From Paraburkholderia monticola (lineage in GTDB: Bacteria > Pseudomonadota > Gammaproteobacteria > Burkholderiales > Burkholderiaceae), in contig NZ_LRBG01000007.1 of assembly GCF_001580545.1 (NCBI RefSeq), positions 1 to 64,000 on the forward strand: 64,000 nucleotides of DNA, given 5' to 3'. The notes beneath the pieces are model-generated. The model was not told where the DNA came from, searched no databases, and saw nothing but the letters and a program-made list of their open reading frames with translations. Both the position numbers and the translations under genes were made by a program. Below, piece after piece: positions 17,286 to 25,379 of this stretch. The stretch's first letter is position 1; each line of letters starts with the position of its first letter.

Positions 17286-17311
17286 GGAATAAAATGCACA
17301 AACCCGTGTTT
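17286..17311 (+). promoter_or_regulatory. Predicted ECF promoter of the sigma factor gene
   Basis: GGAATAAA at 17286-17293 is followed after 14 bases by GTTT at 17308-17311, about 120 bases before the sigma factor ATG. It is the fourth site of this kind within 1.3 kb and implies positive autoregulation. Confidence 0.55.
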
Positions 17312-17431
17312 GCAGTTCGAACGCCTCGTGCGACGGCAGCCTCCGCGACCGTCCCGGCGCGTACCGATATCGACGACGCGAGTGAACAGTGAACCCAATG
17401 CCGCCCCCACGCCCCCTGACCGGGATCGACC

Positions 17432-17950
17432 ATGGATGTCCGTGACGAGCTGATGGAGCACGTGCCGCGTCTGCGGCGCTACGCGCGGGCGCTGATCAAC
17501 AATCGCGAGCTCGCCGACGACCTCGTGCAGGACACGCTCGAACGCGCGCTCGGCCGCACCCGACAGTTCCAGCCGGGCACCGATCTGCGCGCGTGGCTGT
17601 TCACGATCATGCACAACGTGTTCGCGAATCAGGCGCGCAAGGCGTCGGCGCGGGCCGTCCACGTCGCCGTCGACGACGACAGCATCGCCGAAACCGAGCT
17701 CGCGGTGCCGTCGGGCCAGATGCATTCGCTCGAAATGCGCGACCTCGACTACGCGCTGCAGCGGCTGCCGGTCGAGCAGCGCGAGGTGGTGCTGCTGGTC
17801 GGCCTCGAGGAGATGAGTTATGCCGATGTCGCGCTCGCGCTGAACATTCCGATCGGTACGGTGATGTCGCGCTTGTCGCGCGGACGCGAACGGTTGCGGG
17901 CTTTGATGGCGGGCGCCCAGCCCGGTGCGAAATTACAGGTGGTGCGATGA
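17432..17950 (+). CDS. ECF-family RNA polymerase sigma factor
   Basis: A 172-residue sigma factor with region 2 (LADDLVQDTLERAL, LRAWLFTIMHNVF) and region 4 (LPVEQREVVLLVGLEEMSY, IPIGTVMSRLSRGRERL) and nothing else, as in ECF sigma factors. Its stop overlaps the start of the second anti-sigma gene (ATGA), the usual sigma/anti-sigma coupling. An ECF-like promoter motif upstream suggests it drives its own expression. The other copies of that motif suggest control of the catalase-b561 operon, the DUF4148 gene and the first anti-sigma gene. Confidence 0.94.
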   Translation: MDVRDELMEHVPRLRRYARALINNRELADDLVQDTLERALGRTRQFQPGTDLRAWLFTIMHNVFANQARKASARAVHVAVDDDSIAETELAVPSGQMHSLEMRDLDYALQRLPVEQREVVLLVGLEEMSYADVALALNIPIGTVMSRLSRGRERLRALMAGAQPGAKLQVVR

Positions 17951-18798
17951 GCGAGCCGCAAATGCCGATCGGCGAAGAAGACTTGCACGCGTACGTGGAC
18001 GGCACGCTGTCCGACGAGCGACGTGCCGAGGTGGAGCGCGCGCTCGAACAGAATCCGGAGCTGGCCGCGCGCGTCAGCGATTATTTTTCGCTCAATGGCC
18101 TGCTTCACGAGCGCTATGACCGCGTGCTCAGCGAGCCCGTGCCGAAGCGTCTACAGACGGGCACGCCGCGCCACGCGCGGCTGGCCGCGAACTGGCCGCG
18201 TTATGCCGCGCAGTTCGCGGGCATGGCAGCGGCACTCGTGCTCGGCGTGGGTATCGGCATGCACCGGAACGATCTGATTCCACCGGTGGCGATCGGTCAA
18301 AGCGACGCCGGGGCAGACACTCAGGCTGGCAATCGTCCGGTCAGCGCGGACAGCGCCGAAGGTTTCGCGCGCCGGGCGGCGGTGGCGCACGTCGTCTACA
18401 TGCCGGCGATCGACCGGCCGAGCGAGATGGGCGCCGATCAGGAGCAGGACTTCGTGCAGTGGCTCGCGAACCGGCTCGGCACCCAGGTCCATCCGCCGAT
18501 GCTCTCGAAGGAAGGCTTCATGCTGTCGGGTGGCCGCCTGTTGCCCGGCGACGATGGCCCGACTGCGCAGTTCATGTATCGCGGACCGAACGGCGAGCGC
18601 GTCACGCTGTGCATCTCGCATCGGCGCGAGAACGCGAATACGACGGCGTTCAAGCTGTATCAGGCGGGGCCCGTCAACGTGTTCTACTGGGTCGACGGCG
18701 ATTTTGGCTATGCGGTGTCGGGCGGAATCGATCGCAAGGCGCTGTTGCAGCTCGCGCATGCCGTCTATGCGCAGCTGACGGGGGCGGCGCCTGGTTGA
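17947..18798 (+). CDS. Anti-sigma factor (second copy), membrane-anchored
   Basis: A 283-residue protein. The N-terminus (EEDLHAYVDGTLSDERRAEVE) resembles anti-sigma domains but has no CxxC zinc site. One membrane helix lies near residues 93-112 (QFAGMAAALVLGVGIGM). A periplasmic domain of about 170 residues ends with FYWVDGDFGYAVSGGIDR, a segment typical of anti-sigma factors of this group. It is translationally coupled to the ECF sigma gene and is therefore its most likely partner. Its last 34 bases overlap the convergent AraC gene. Confidence 0.87.
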   Translation: MSEPQMPIGEEDLHAYVDGTLSDERRAEVERALEQNPELAARVSDYFSLNGLLHERYDRVLSEPVPKRLQTGTPRHARLAANWPRYAAQFAGMAAALVLGVGIGMHRNDLIPPVAIGQSDAGADTQAGNRPVSADSAEGFARRAAVAHVVYMPAIDRPSEMGADQEQDFVQWLANRLGTQVHPPMLSKEGFMLSGGRLLPGDDGPTAQFMYRGPNGERVTLCISHRRENANTTAFKLYQAGPVNVFYWVDGDFGYAVSGGIDRKALLQLAHAVYAQLTGAAPG

Positions 18799-19670
18799 AG
18801 CGGATCGGTCCCGCGCAGTTGGCGCGGCGTGACGCCCAATAGACGCGACATCCACTGCGCCATATGGCTCTGATGCGCGAAGCCGGTGTCGAGCGCGATC
18901 TGGCTGGCGCTGAGGCGGCCTTGCAGCAGCAGCGCTCGCGCGCGTTCCACTCGACGCTGTACCACGTACTGATGCACGGGCACACCGAGCGTGTCGCGAA
19001 ACAGCGCCTTGAAATGCGGCACGCTCAGTTGCGCCTGTGCGGCGAGTTCGTCGAGCGTCAGGCGCTGATCGAGATTCGCGTCGATGAACTCGATCACACG
19101 CGCGGCCGTGCGCGGCGCAAGCGTGCGGCGCTGCTTGCCCGATGCGGGTTCGGCGCCGATCAGCCGCACCAGCATCGCTGTGCACAGACTTTCGGCGTAG
19201 AGCGGATCGGACGCGTCGTCCGCCTCGAGTTCCGCGCGCAGCGCCCACGCGAGATGCTGAAAGCGCGGATCGCGCATCTGGAAGCGCGGGCGTAGCTGCG
19301 CGTCGGCCGATTTCAGCGCGAGCTGCTCGACGGTCCTTGTTGCAAAGTCCTCGGCGAACCAGATGCTGAAAATCGTGCACGCGGCATCATCGTTCCACTG
19401 GCCTTCGAGCCCCGCGGGGATCACATCCGCGTCGCCGTGAGCCTGAATCCGCGCGTGGCGGCGCGCATCGCACAGGCAGCGCGCCGTCACCGGCGCGCCG
19501 ACGTGCACGCCCACGCGGTGATGGCCGAACGCGGGGATTCGATGCAAGCCGGCCGACACGTTGACCAGTTCCGCACCGAAGCCATGCCAGCCGAGCGCCC
19601 TGCTCGTGCGCACGGCGATGCGCGTGCCGCTGTGCGGCGCAGGCGCGGGAATCGGGGTGACGGCGTTCAT
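18765..19670 (-). CDS. AraC-family transcriptional regulator
   Basis: A 301-residue regulator with an N-terminal effector region and a C-terminal AraC double helix-turn-helix (LDELAAQAQLSVPHFKALF, then QIALDTGFAHQSHMAQWM and GVTPRQLRG). The start at 19670 has AGGAGA at proper distance; the frame runs further upstream without support. It is divergent from the NmrA-like gene at 19908, which it may control. Its 3' end overlaps the second anti-sigma gene on the other strand. Confidence 0.92.
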   Translation of the reverse strand: MNAVTPIPAPAPHSGTRIAVRTSRALGWHGFGAELVNVSAGLHRIPAFGHHRVGVHVGAPVTARCLCDARRHARIQAHGDADVIPAGLEGQWNDDAACTIFSIWFAEDFATRTVEQLALKSADAQLRPRFQMRDPRFQHLAWALRAELEADDASDPLYAESLCTAMLVRLIGAEPASGKQRRTLAPRTAARVIEFIDANLDQRLTLDELAAQAQLSVPHFKALFRDTLGVPVHQYVVQRRVERARALLLQGRLSASQIALDTGFAHQSHMAQWMSRLLGVTPRQLRGTDPLQPGAAPVSCA

Positions 19671-19907
19671 CGCTTGTCTCCTGAATGACCTGAATGACGG
19701 GGAGATCCGTGCATTGTGCGGCGTTTTTGGCGAGTTCGCCGGAGTGACGGAATTTCGTAGCGCGTGGACGGCCGATGCGATTCGCTCGTTCCGCACGGCG
19801 TCGCTGCAAAAAATCATCCGTATCTGCGCAATGTCATCCAGATCTGAGCGCCCCGCGAGCCCCGCACCTCTACGATCAGGCCATAGCGATCCTCAAAGGA
19901 GCACAAC

Positions 19908-20813
19908 GTGTTCGTCATTTTCGGAGCTACCGGTCATGTGGGCCGAGCGAGCGCGGCGGCATTGCGTCGCGCGGGCCACCCAGTACGGGCAGTCGTGCGC
20001 GACGCCACGCAAGCCGACGCGCTCGCGGCAATCGGTTGCGAGATCGCGCTCGCCGACCTGAGCGACGCGAACTCGATCACGCGCGCCATCGAGGGCGCCC
20101 ATGCAGTGCAATGGCTCTGTCCGGTGCCGCAAGCGCACGACGATCCCGCCGCCGAGATGCGGCAAATTATCGACACGGGTGTCGCCGCTTTTCGCACGGC
20201 CGCGCCGCCGCGAATCCTCGCGCTGTCCGACTACGGCGCCGAGCACGCGCACGGCACCGGCATCACGACGCTGTTCCACTACCTCGAAACGCGGCTGCGC
20301 ACCGTCGCGTCGCCGCTGATCTTGCTGCGCTCGGCCGAGCATATGCAGAACTGGGCGCGCGTGTTGCCCGTCGCGCTCGAACGTGGTGTGTTGCCGAGTC
20401 TGCATGATCCGCTCGACAAGCTGTTTCCGACCGTCGCCGCACAGGACGTCGGCGAGCTTGCCGCACAGTTGCTGCTCGATGACGAGCCTTCGCGCACGAC
20501 GCCGCGCGTGGTCAGTATCGAAGCCAGGGAGAGAGTGAGTGCGCTCGACGTCGCGCGCATCCTGGCGGAACTGTCGGGGCGGCCGATCGTCGCCCATCGG
20601 GTGGCGCGCCACGAATGGCCTGCCGTGTTGCGCGGCGCCGGGCTCGGAGAGCGGCACACGCAGCTGATCGTCGATCTGTACGACGCGCACAACGCGGGCC
20701 GCATCGACGTCGAGGCGAACATCAGCGAGCGATGCTTCGGCGCGACGACGCTGCAACAGGTATTGGGAGCGCTGCTATCGCGCGTGGGCGGTACAGAAGC
20801 GGCGGCGAGCTGA
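19908..20813 (+). CDS. NmrA-like NAD(P)-binding protein
   Basis: A 301-residue atypical short-chain dehydrogenase. The Rossmann motif is FGATGHVGRASAAALRRAG at the very N-terminus, followed by ALADLSDANSI and LSDYGAEHAHGTG. The usual SDR Tyr-x-x-x-Lys is not evident, as in NmrA/HSCARG-type redox sensors and NAD(P)H:quinone oxidoreductases. The GTG start at 19908 follows AAAGGAG at good distance. The substrate is unknown. The divergent AraC gene is the obvious candidate regulator. Confidence 0.84.
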   Translation: MFVIFGATGHVGRASAAALRRAGHPVRAVVRDATQADALAAIGCEIALADLSDANSITRAIEGAHAVQWLCPVPQAHDDPAAEMRQIIDTGVAAFRTAAPPRILALSDYGAEHAHGTGITTLFHYLETRLRTVASPLILLRSAEHMQNWARVLPVALERGVLPSLHDPLDKLFPTVAAQDVGELAAQLLLDDEPSRTTPRVVSIEARERVSALDVARILAELSGRPIVAHRVARHEWPAVLRGAGLGERHTQLIVDLYDAHNAGRIDVEANISERCFGATTLQQVLGALLSRVGGTEAAAS

Positions 20814-20850
20814 GAAGAGCGCCACGGACGGTCAACCAAGGAGAGCCAGC

Positions 20851-21075
20851 ATGCAGACCTGCCCGTTGCGTCGCGCATGGATCGACGCCGAATCGACGAA
20901 AACGGCAATGCGGCGGATGCGCTGCGCCGTGCCGACCCCGCCAGCGAGCCCGCATTCACGCGCCGAGCTTTGGCTGCGCGTCGCGATATCGCTAGCGAGC
21001 CTGATCGGCTGGCGCGCGCTGGCGAATCTGCTCAACGCGATTCCCGACAGCAACGACGATTTCGGCTTGCTCTAA
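20851..21075 (+). CDS. Small hypothetical protein
   Basis: A 74-residue open frame with a strong SD (AGGAGAG, six bases before the ATG). The first half is basic and Pro/Ala-rich, and the second half has a hydrophobic segment (LWLRVAISLASLIGW) that could be a membrane helix. No family was recognised. It follows the NmrA-like gene by 37 bases and may be co-transcribed. The good SD is the main argument that it is real. Confidence 0.45.
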   Translation: MQTCPLRRAWIDAESTKTAMRRMRCAVPTPPASPHSRAELWLRVAISLASLIGWRALANLLNAIPDSNDDFGLL

Positions 21076-21190
21076 AGATGAGGCGCGCCGGCGCGTTCTA
21101 TCCCATGTGCCCGGGTCAAGCGGACGCCGGGACATGGACCTCGAGCGTCGCCAGCCCACGCAAGGCAATGCGATGCGGCCCAAAGCCGCA

Positions 21191-22087
21191 TCACGAGCGC
21201 TTCGCGAGGACGGCCCGGCCCACCCGCGAGCCGTTCTCGCGGCCGAGTTGCGCCGAGATCCACGCGCCGCAATCCACCAGCGCATCCAGATCGATGCCGG
21301 TGCTGGCGTTCAGTCCGTGCAGCAGGTACACGAGGTCTTCGGTCGCGACGTTGCCGGTCGCCCCCTTCGCATAGGGACAGCCGCCCAGCCCGGCCACCGA
21401 GCTGTCGAACACCCGGAGTCCGAAGTCGTACGAAGCGTGCACGTTGGCCGTCGCCATGCCGTACGTATCGTGGTAATGGCCGGCCAGCGCGGCGAGCGGC
21501 ACCCGCGCCGCGACCGCTTCGAGCATGGGCAGCACCGAGCCCGGCGTGCCGACGCCGATCGTGTCGCCGAGCGACACCTCGTAGCAGCCGAGTTCGTAAA
21601 GGCGTGCCGCCACATGCGCGACCTGGCGCGGCGCGATCGCGCCGTCATACGGACACGCGATCACGCACGACACGTAGCCCCGGACCTTGACGCCCTGGCG
21701 TTTCGCGGCATCGAGCACGGGCACGAAACGGTCGATCGACTCGTCGATCGAGCAGTTGATGTTCTTCTGCGAGAAGCCTTCCGACGCGGAAGCAAATACG
21801 GCCACCTCGCTCGCGCCCTCCGCCACGGCGGCCTCGAAACCCTTCAGGTTCGGCGTCAGCACGGGGTAGTTGACACCGGCCCACCGGCGCAAGCCGCGCA
21901 TCACCTCGGCCTGGTCCGCCATCTGCGGCACCCACTTCGGCGACACGAACGAGGTGACCTCGATATCGCGCAGGCCCGCCACGGCCAGTCGCTCGATCAG
22001 CTCCAGCTTGATCTCGGTCGAGACGTCCTGCTTCTCGTTCTGCAAGCCGTCGCGCGGACCGACTTCGACGATGCGCACCTGTTCCAT
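21191..22087 (-). CDS. Hydroxymethylglutaryl-CoA lyase
   Basis: A 298-residue TIM-barrel enzyme that splits HMG-CoA into acetoacetate and acetyl-CoA, the last step of leucine breakdown. It shows [11 protein letters not shown] at the start, the [11 protein letters not shown] segment, HYHDTYGMA, and the catalytic cysteine loop [14 protein letters not shown]. Two ATGs are adjacent. The one at 22087 has AGGAG at the better distance, while 22090 is possible. It lies downstream of an acyl-CoA synthetase gene on the same strand, a pairing seen in leucine/isovalerate catabolism. Confidence 0.95.
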   Translation of the reverse strand: MEQVRIVEVGPRDGLQNEKQDVSTEIKLELIERLAVAGLRDIEVTSFVSPKWVPQMADQAEVMRGLRRWAGVNYPVLTPNLKGFEAAVAEGASEVAVFASASEGFSQKNINCSIDESIDRFVPVLDAAKRQGVKVRGYVSCVIACPYDGAIAPRQVAHVAARLYELGCYEVSLGDTIGVGTPGSVLPMLEAVAARVPLAALAGHYHDTYGMATANVHASYDFGLRVFDSSVAGLGGCPYAKGATGNVATEDLVYLLHGLNASTGIDLDALVDCGAWISAQLGRENGSRVGRAVLAKRS

Positions 22088-22185
22088 CATTCGACTCCTT
22101 CGAAATCCAGCAAGCCGGTTCTGTCGGCAACCCGCCTGCGCGCGCAATCACACCGCTGAACCATGAACCTCTCCCGTCGATGCGA

Positions 22186-23913
22186 TCACTTCGAGCGGTC
22201 CTGCACGAGCCGGAGCTCCTCGATCATCCGCTCGCGCATCGCAAACTTCTGGACTTTGCCGGTGACCGTCATCGGCATCTCGTCGACGAAGCGGATGTAA
22301 CGCGGAATCTTGTAATGCGCGATCTGATCGCGGCAGAACTCGCGGATCTCGTCTTCGGTGGCCCGCTCGCCCGCCTTCAGGATGATCCAGGCGCAGATCT
22401 CCTCGCCGTACTTCTGATCGGGCACGCCGAACACCTGAACGGTCTGGACCTTCGGATGACGGAACAGAAACTCCTCGATCTCGCGCGGGTACACGTTCTC
22501 GCCGCCGCGGATCAGCATGTCCTTCACCCGGCCGACGATGTTGCAGTACCCGTTGGCGTCGAGCGTCGCGAGGTCGCCGGTGTGCATCCAGCCGTCGCGC
22601 ACAGCTTCAAGCGTGCGCGTTTCATCGCCCCAGTAACCCTGCATCACCGAATAGCCGCGGGTGCACAACTCGCCCGTCTCGCCGACCGGCACCACGTTGC
22701 CGTCGATGTCGACGATCTTCACTTCGAGATGCGGCTGCACGCGGCCGACCGTCGTCACGCGCTTGTCGAGCGGGTCGTCGGTGCTGCTCTGGAACGACAC
22801 CGGGGAGGTCTCGGTCATCCCGTACGCGATCGTCACCTCGCGCATGTTCATTTGCGACACGACGCGTTTCATCGTCTCGATCGGGCATGGCGCGCCGGCC
22901 ATGATGCCGGTGCGCAGCGTCGACAGGTCGTACTGCGCAAATTCGGGGGCCTCGAGCTCGGTGATGAACATCGTCGGGACGCCGTGCAGCGCGGTGCATT
23001 TCTCGTCCGAGACCGCCGCGAGCGTCGCCGACGGATCGAACAGCTCGCCGGGAAACACCATCTTCGCGCCGGTCGACACACAGGCCAGTACCGACATCAC
23101 CATGCCGAAGCAGTGGTAGAGCGGCACCGGGATGCACAGCGCGTCGTGCTCGGTGAGACGCATCGCCTGCGCGACGAAGCGCGCGTTGTTGACGACGTTG
23201 TGGTGCGTCAGCGTGGCGCCCTTCGGATTGCCAGTCGTGCCGCTGGTGAACTGGATATTGATCGGATCGTGACAGTCGAGCGACGCGGTGAGGTCGTCGA
23301 GCGATTGGCGATCCAGCATCGACGCGCCGCGCGACACGACCTCGTCGTAGCCGAGCATGCCGGATGTGCGCGTCTCGCCCATCCGGATCACGCACTGCAA
23401 GGAAGGAAGCTTCCGCGCTGCCAGCTTGCCGGGTTCGCTTGCGGCCAGTTCCGGGGCCAGCGTCTGCAGCATCTCCAGGTACTGCGACGTGCGCAGACGT
23501 TCTGCAGAGACGATCGCGCGGCAACCCGATGCATTGAGCGCGTATTCGAGTTCGTGCAGGCGATAGGCCGGATTGAGATTGACGAGAATCACGCCGATGC
23601 GCGCGGTCGCGAACTGGGTGACGAGCCATTCGACGCGATTCGGCGACCAGATGCCGAGCCGCTCGCCGCGCCGCAAGCCGAGCGACACGAGCCCCGCGGC
23701 GAAGCGATCGACTTGCGCGCTGAACTCGACCCAACTCCAGCGCACGTTCTGTTCGCGGAACACGACCGCAGGCCGTTCGGCGAAGCGGGCGACCGTCTCG
23801 GCCAACAGCGCAGCGACGGTCGCCGTCGACAACGCGGCTTCGGTCGATCCCCGCACGTGGGACAGGTTGTCTCGCGGCGCAATACCCGGCGGCGAACCGG
23901 CTGATTGGCTCAT
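22186..23913 (-). CDS. AMP-binding acyl-CoA synthetase
   Basis: A 575-residue adenylate-forming enzyme that activates a fatty or branched-chain acid with ATP and CoA. It carries the P-loop-like [53 protein letters not shown] and a C-terminal GKVQKF with the catalytic lysine. The start at 23913 has GGAG eight bases upstream. It is followed by HMG-CoA lyase, which points to a role in leucine or similar branched-chain acid catabolism. The substrate cannot be read from sequence. Confidence 0.92.
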   Translation of the reverse strand: MSQSAGSPPGIAPRDNLSHVRGSTEAALSTATVAALLAETVARFAERPAVVFREQNVRWSWVEFSAQVDRFAAGLVSLGLRRGERLGIWSPNRVEWLVTQFATARIGVILVNLNPAYRLHELEYALNASGCRAIVSAERLRTSQYLEMLQTLAPELAASEPGKLAARKLPSLQCVIRMGETRTSGMLGYDEVVSRGASMLDRQSLDDLTASLDCHDPINIQFTSGTTGNPKGATLTHHNVVNNARFVAQAMRLTEHDALCIPVPLYHCFGMVMSVLACVSTGAKMVFPGELFDPSATLAAVSDEKCTALHGVPTMFITELEAPEFAQYDLSTLRTGIMAGAPCPIETMKRVVSQMNMREVTIAYGMTETSPVSFQSSTDDPLDKRVTTVGRVQPHLEVKIVDIDGNVVPVGETGELCTRGYSVMQGYWGDETRTLEAVRDGWMHTGDLATLDANGYCNIVGRVKDMLIRGGENVYPREIEEFLFRHPKVQTVQVFGVPDQKYGEEICAWIILKAGERATEDEIREFCRDQIAHYKIPRYIRFVDEMPMTVTGKVQKFAMRERMIEELRLVQDRSK

Positions 23914-24038
23914 GGCTGGTCTCCTCATGTCAGGTCGATACAGGAGCAATCGACCGGAGTCAGCTTAAGCGAGCGCAGCGCGCATGTTCTGCCGTTGTGG
24001 TAGCTTATCGTGCCAACTTGTGCGAGCCCGACAGCGCC

Positions 24039-25088
24039 ATGCCCGCCGCCTCTTCCCGACGCTCTGTGCGGACCGATCGCGCCGCGACCCCAATGGCATT
24101 CGTGAATGCCGCGCTGCTCGGCTACGAGAAATACGGCGCCGATCCGTCCGACGCGCTACGCGAGGCACAAATTGCGCCAGCGCTACTGAGCGATCCCGAC
24201 GCCCGCGTGACGGCGACGCAATTCGAAGCGCTGTGCCGCGTCGCGATGCAGCAGCTCGACGACGAAGCGTTGGGCTGGTTCTCGCGCCGGCTCCCCTGGG
24301 GCAGCTATGGCATGCTGGCCCGCGCCTCGCTGACCTCACCGGACCTCGGCATCGCGCTGAAACGCTGGTGCCGGCACCATCGGCTGCTGACCGACGACAT
24401 CCTGCCGACCCTGAGCATCGAAGACGACATCGCGACCCTCGAAATCGAGGAACGACGGCCGCTCGGGGCGCTGCGCGAGTTCTGTCTCGTCACCGTGTTG
24501 CGCAACGTGCACGGATACGCGTGCTGGCTGATCGATTCCCGCATTCCACTGATCGAAACGGACTTCCCGTTCCAGCGGCCGCCGCACGGCAGCGTTCATT
24601 CGCTGATTTTCCCGGGGCCGGTGCAATTCGACCGCGATCGGGCACGCATGCGCTTCGCGGCGCAGTACCTCGCGTTACCGCCGCGTCGCGACGAACGCGC
24701 GCTGCGCACGATGCTGCAGCACGCGCTGCCACTCACCGTGCTGCAATACCGTCGCGATCGTCTGTTGGCGAGCCGCGCGCGTGCGCTGATGCTCGCCCGG
24801 CCGAGCGAGCCGCACACCGCCGCCGCGCTGGCCGGCGCGCTGAACGTGTCGGTGCGAACGCTGCATCGTCAACTGGAAGAGGAAGGGACGTCGCTGCAGG
24901 AGCTGAAGGATGCGGTACGACGCGAGCGGGCGATCGAACAGCTATGCCGCACCACGCATTCGATCAAGCAGATCGCGTTGTCGATCGGCTTCGCGAGCGA
25001 AAAGACCTTTGCGCGCGCGTTCCGGCAGTGGACGGGCGCGTCGCCGAGCGAATACCGGCAGAAGAACACCTCTCTCGCGATGAAGTAA
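24039..25088 (+). CDS. AraC-family regulator (arabinose-binding-N type)
   Basis: A 349-residue regulator with a long N-terminal domain of the OruR/ArgR-like AraC group (about residues 20-210; GYEKYGADPSDAL, WGSYGMLARASLTSPDLG) and a C-terminal HTH (ALAGALNVSVRTLHRQLEEEG, IALSIGFASEKTFARAFRQW). The start at 24039 was chosen because the frame upstream to a GTG at 23997 lacks homology; ATG 24093 is another option. It is divergent from the acyl-CoA synthetase operon and is the probable local regulator. Confidence 0.9.
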   Translation: MPAASSRRSVRTDRAATPMAFVNAALLGYEKYGADPSDALREAQIAPALLSDPDARVTATQFEALCRVAMQQLDDEALGWFSRRLPWGSYGMLARASLTSPDLGIALKRWCRHHRLLTDDILPTLSIEDDIATLEIEERRPLGALREFCLVTVLRNVHGYACWLIDSRIPLIETDFPFQRPPHGSVHSLIFPGPVQFDRDRARMRFAAQYLALPPRRDERALRTMLQHALPLTVLQYRRDRLLASRARALMLARPSEPHTAAALAGALNVSVRTLHRQLEEEGTSLQELKDAVRRERAIEQLCRTTHSIKQIALSIGFASEKTFARAFRQWTGASPSEYRQKNTSLAMK

Positions 25089-25135
25089 GTCGCCGTGAGC
25101 GTGAGGCGTAGCGGTTTTCCGGGCCGCCAAAAGAA

Positions 25136-25164
25136 AACGCCTGCGCGAATCACACAGGCGTTTC
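25136..25164. terminator. Hairpin, probable terminator
   Basis: AAACGCCTG pairs with CAGGCGTTT (9 bp, 11-base loop), 48 bases after the AraC stop. The T-run is short on the plus strand, and on the minus strand TCTTTT follows the stem. It probably ends the AraC transcript. Confidence 0.55.
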
Positions 25165-25379
25165 CGTGGCCCCGCTACCGCGCCCCCATGAACGATTTCT
25201 CGTCCGTTTGTGCATTAGGGGCCGGCTTCCGCGCGGCTGATTCTCATTATAGGACGCGCAGCGCGATATCCAAGCTGGCAGGAATGCCGCGCCGTTCGCG
25301 TTTTGCATCAAACATGCGTATGTTGAAAGACCGGGCGTCCCTTCGACGGCCGTGTCGGGAAGGATGCAGGAGGTCTGCG

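Noticed and set aside
22180..23904. 574-codon open frame antisense to the acyl-CoA synthetase
   Set aside because: The opposite strand has all adenylate-forming enzyme motifs; this frame is His/Arg-rich and repetitive, as expected from GC-rich third-position bias.
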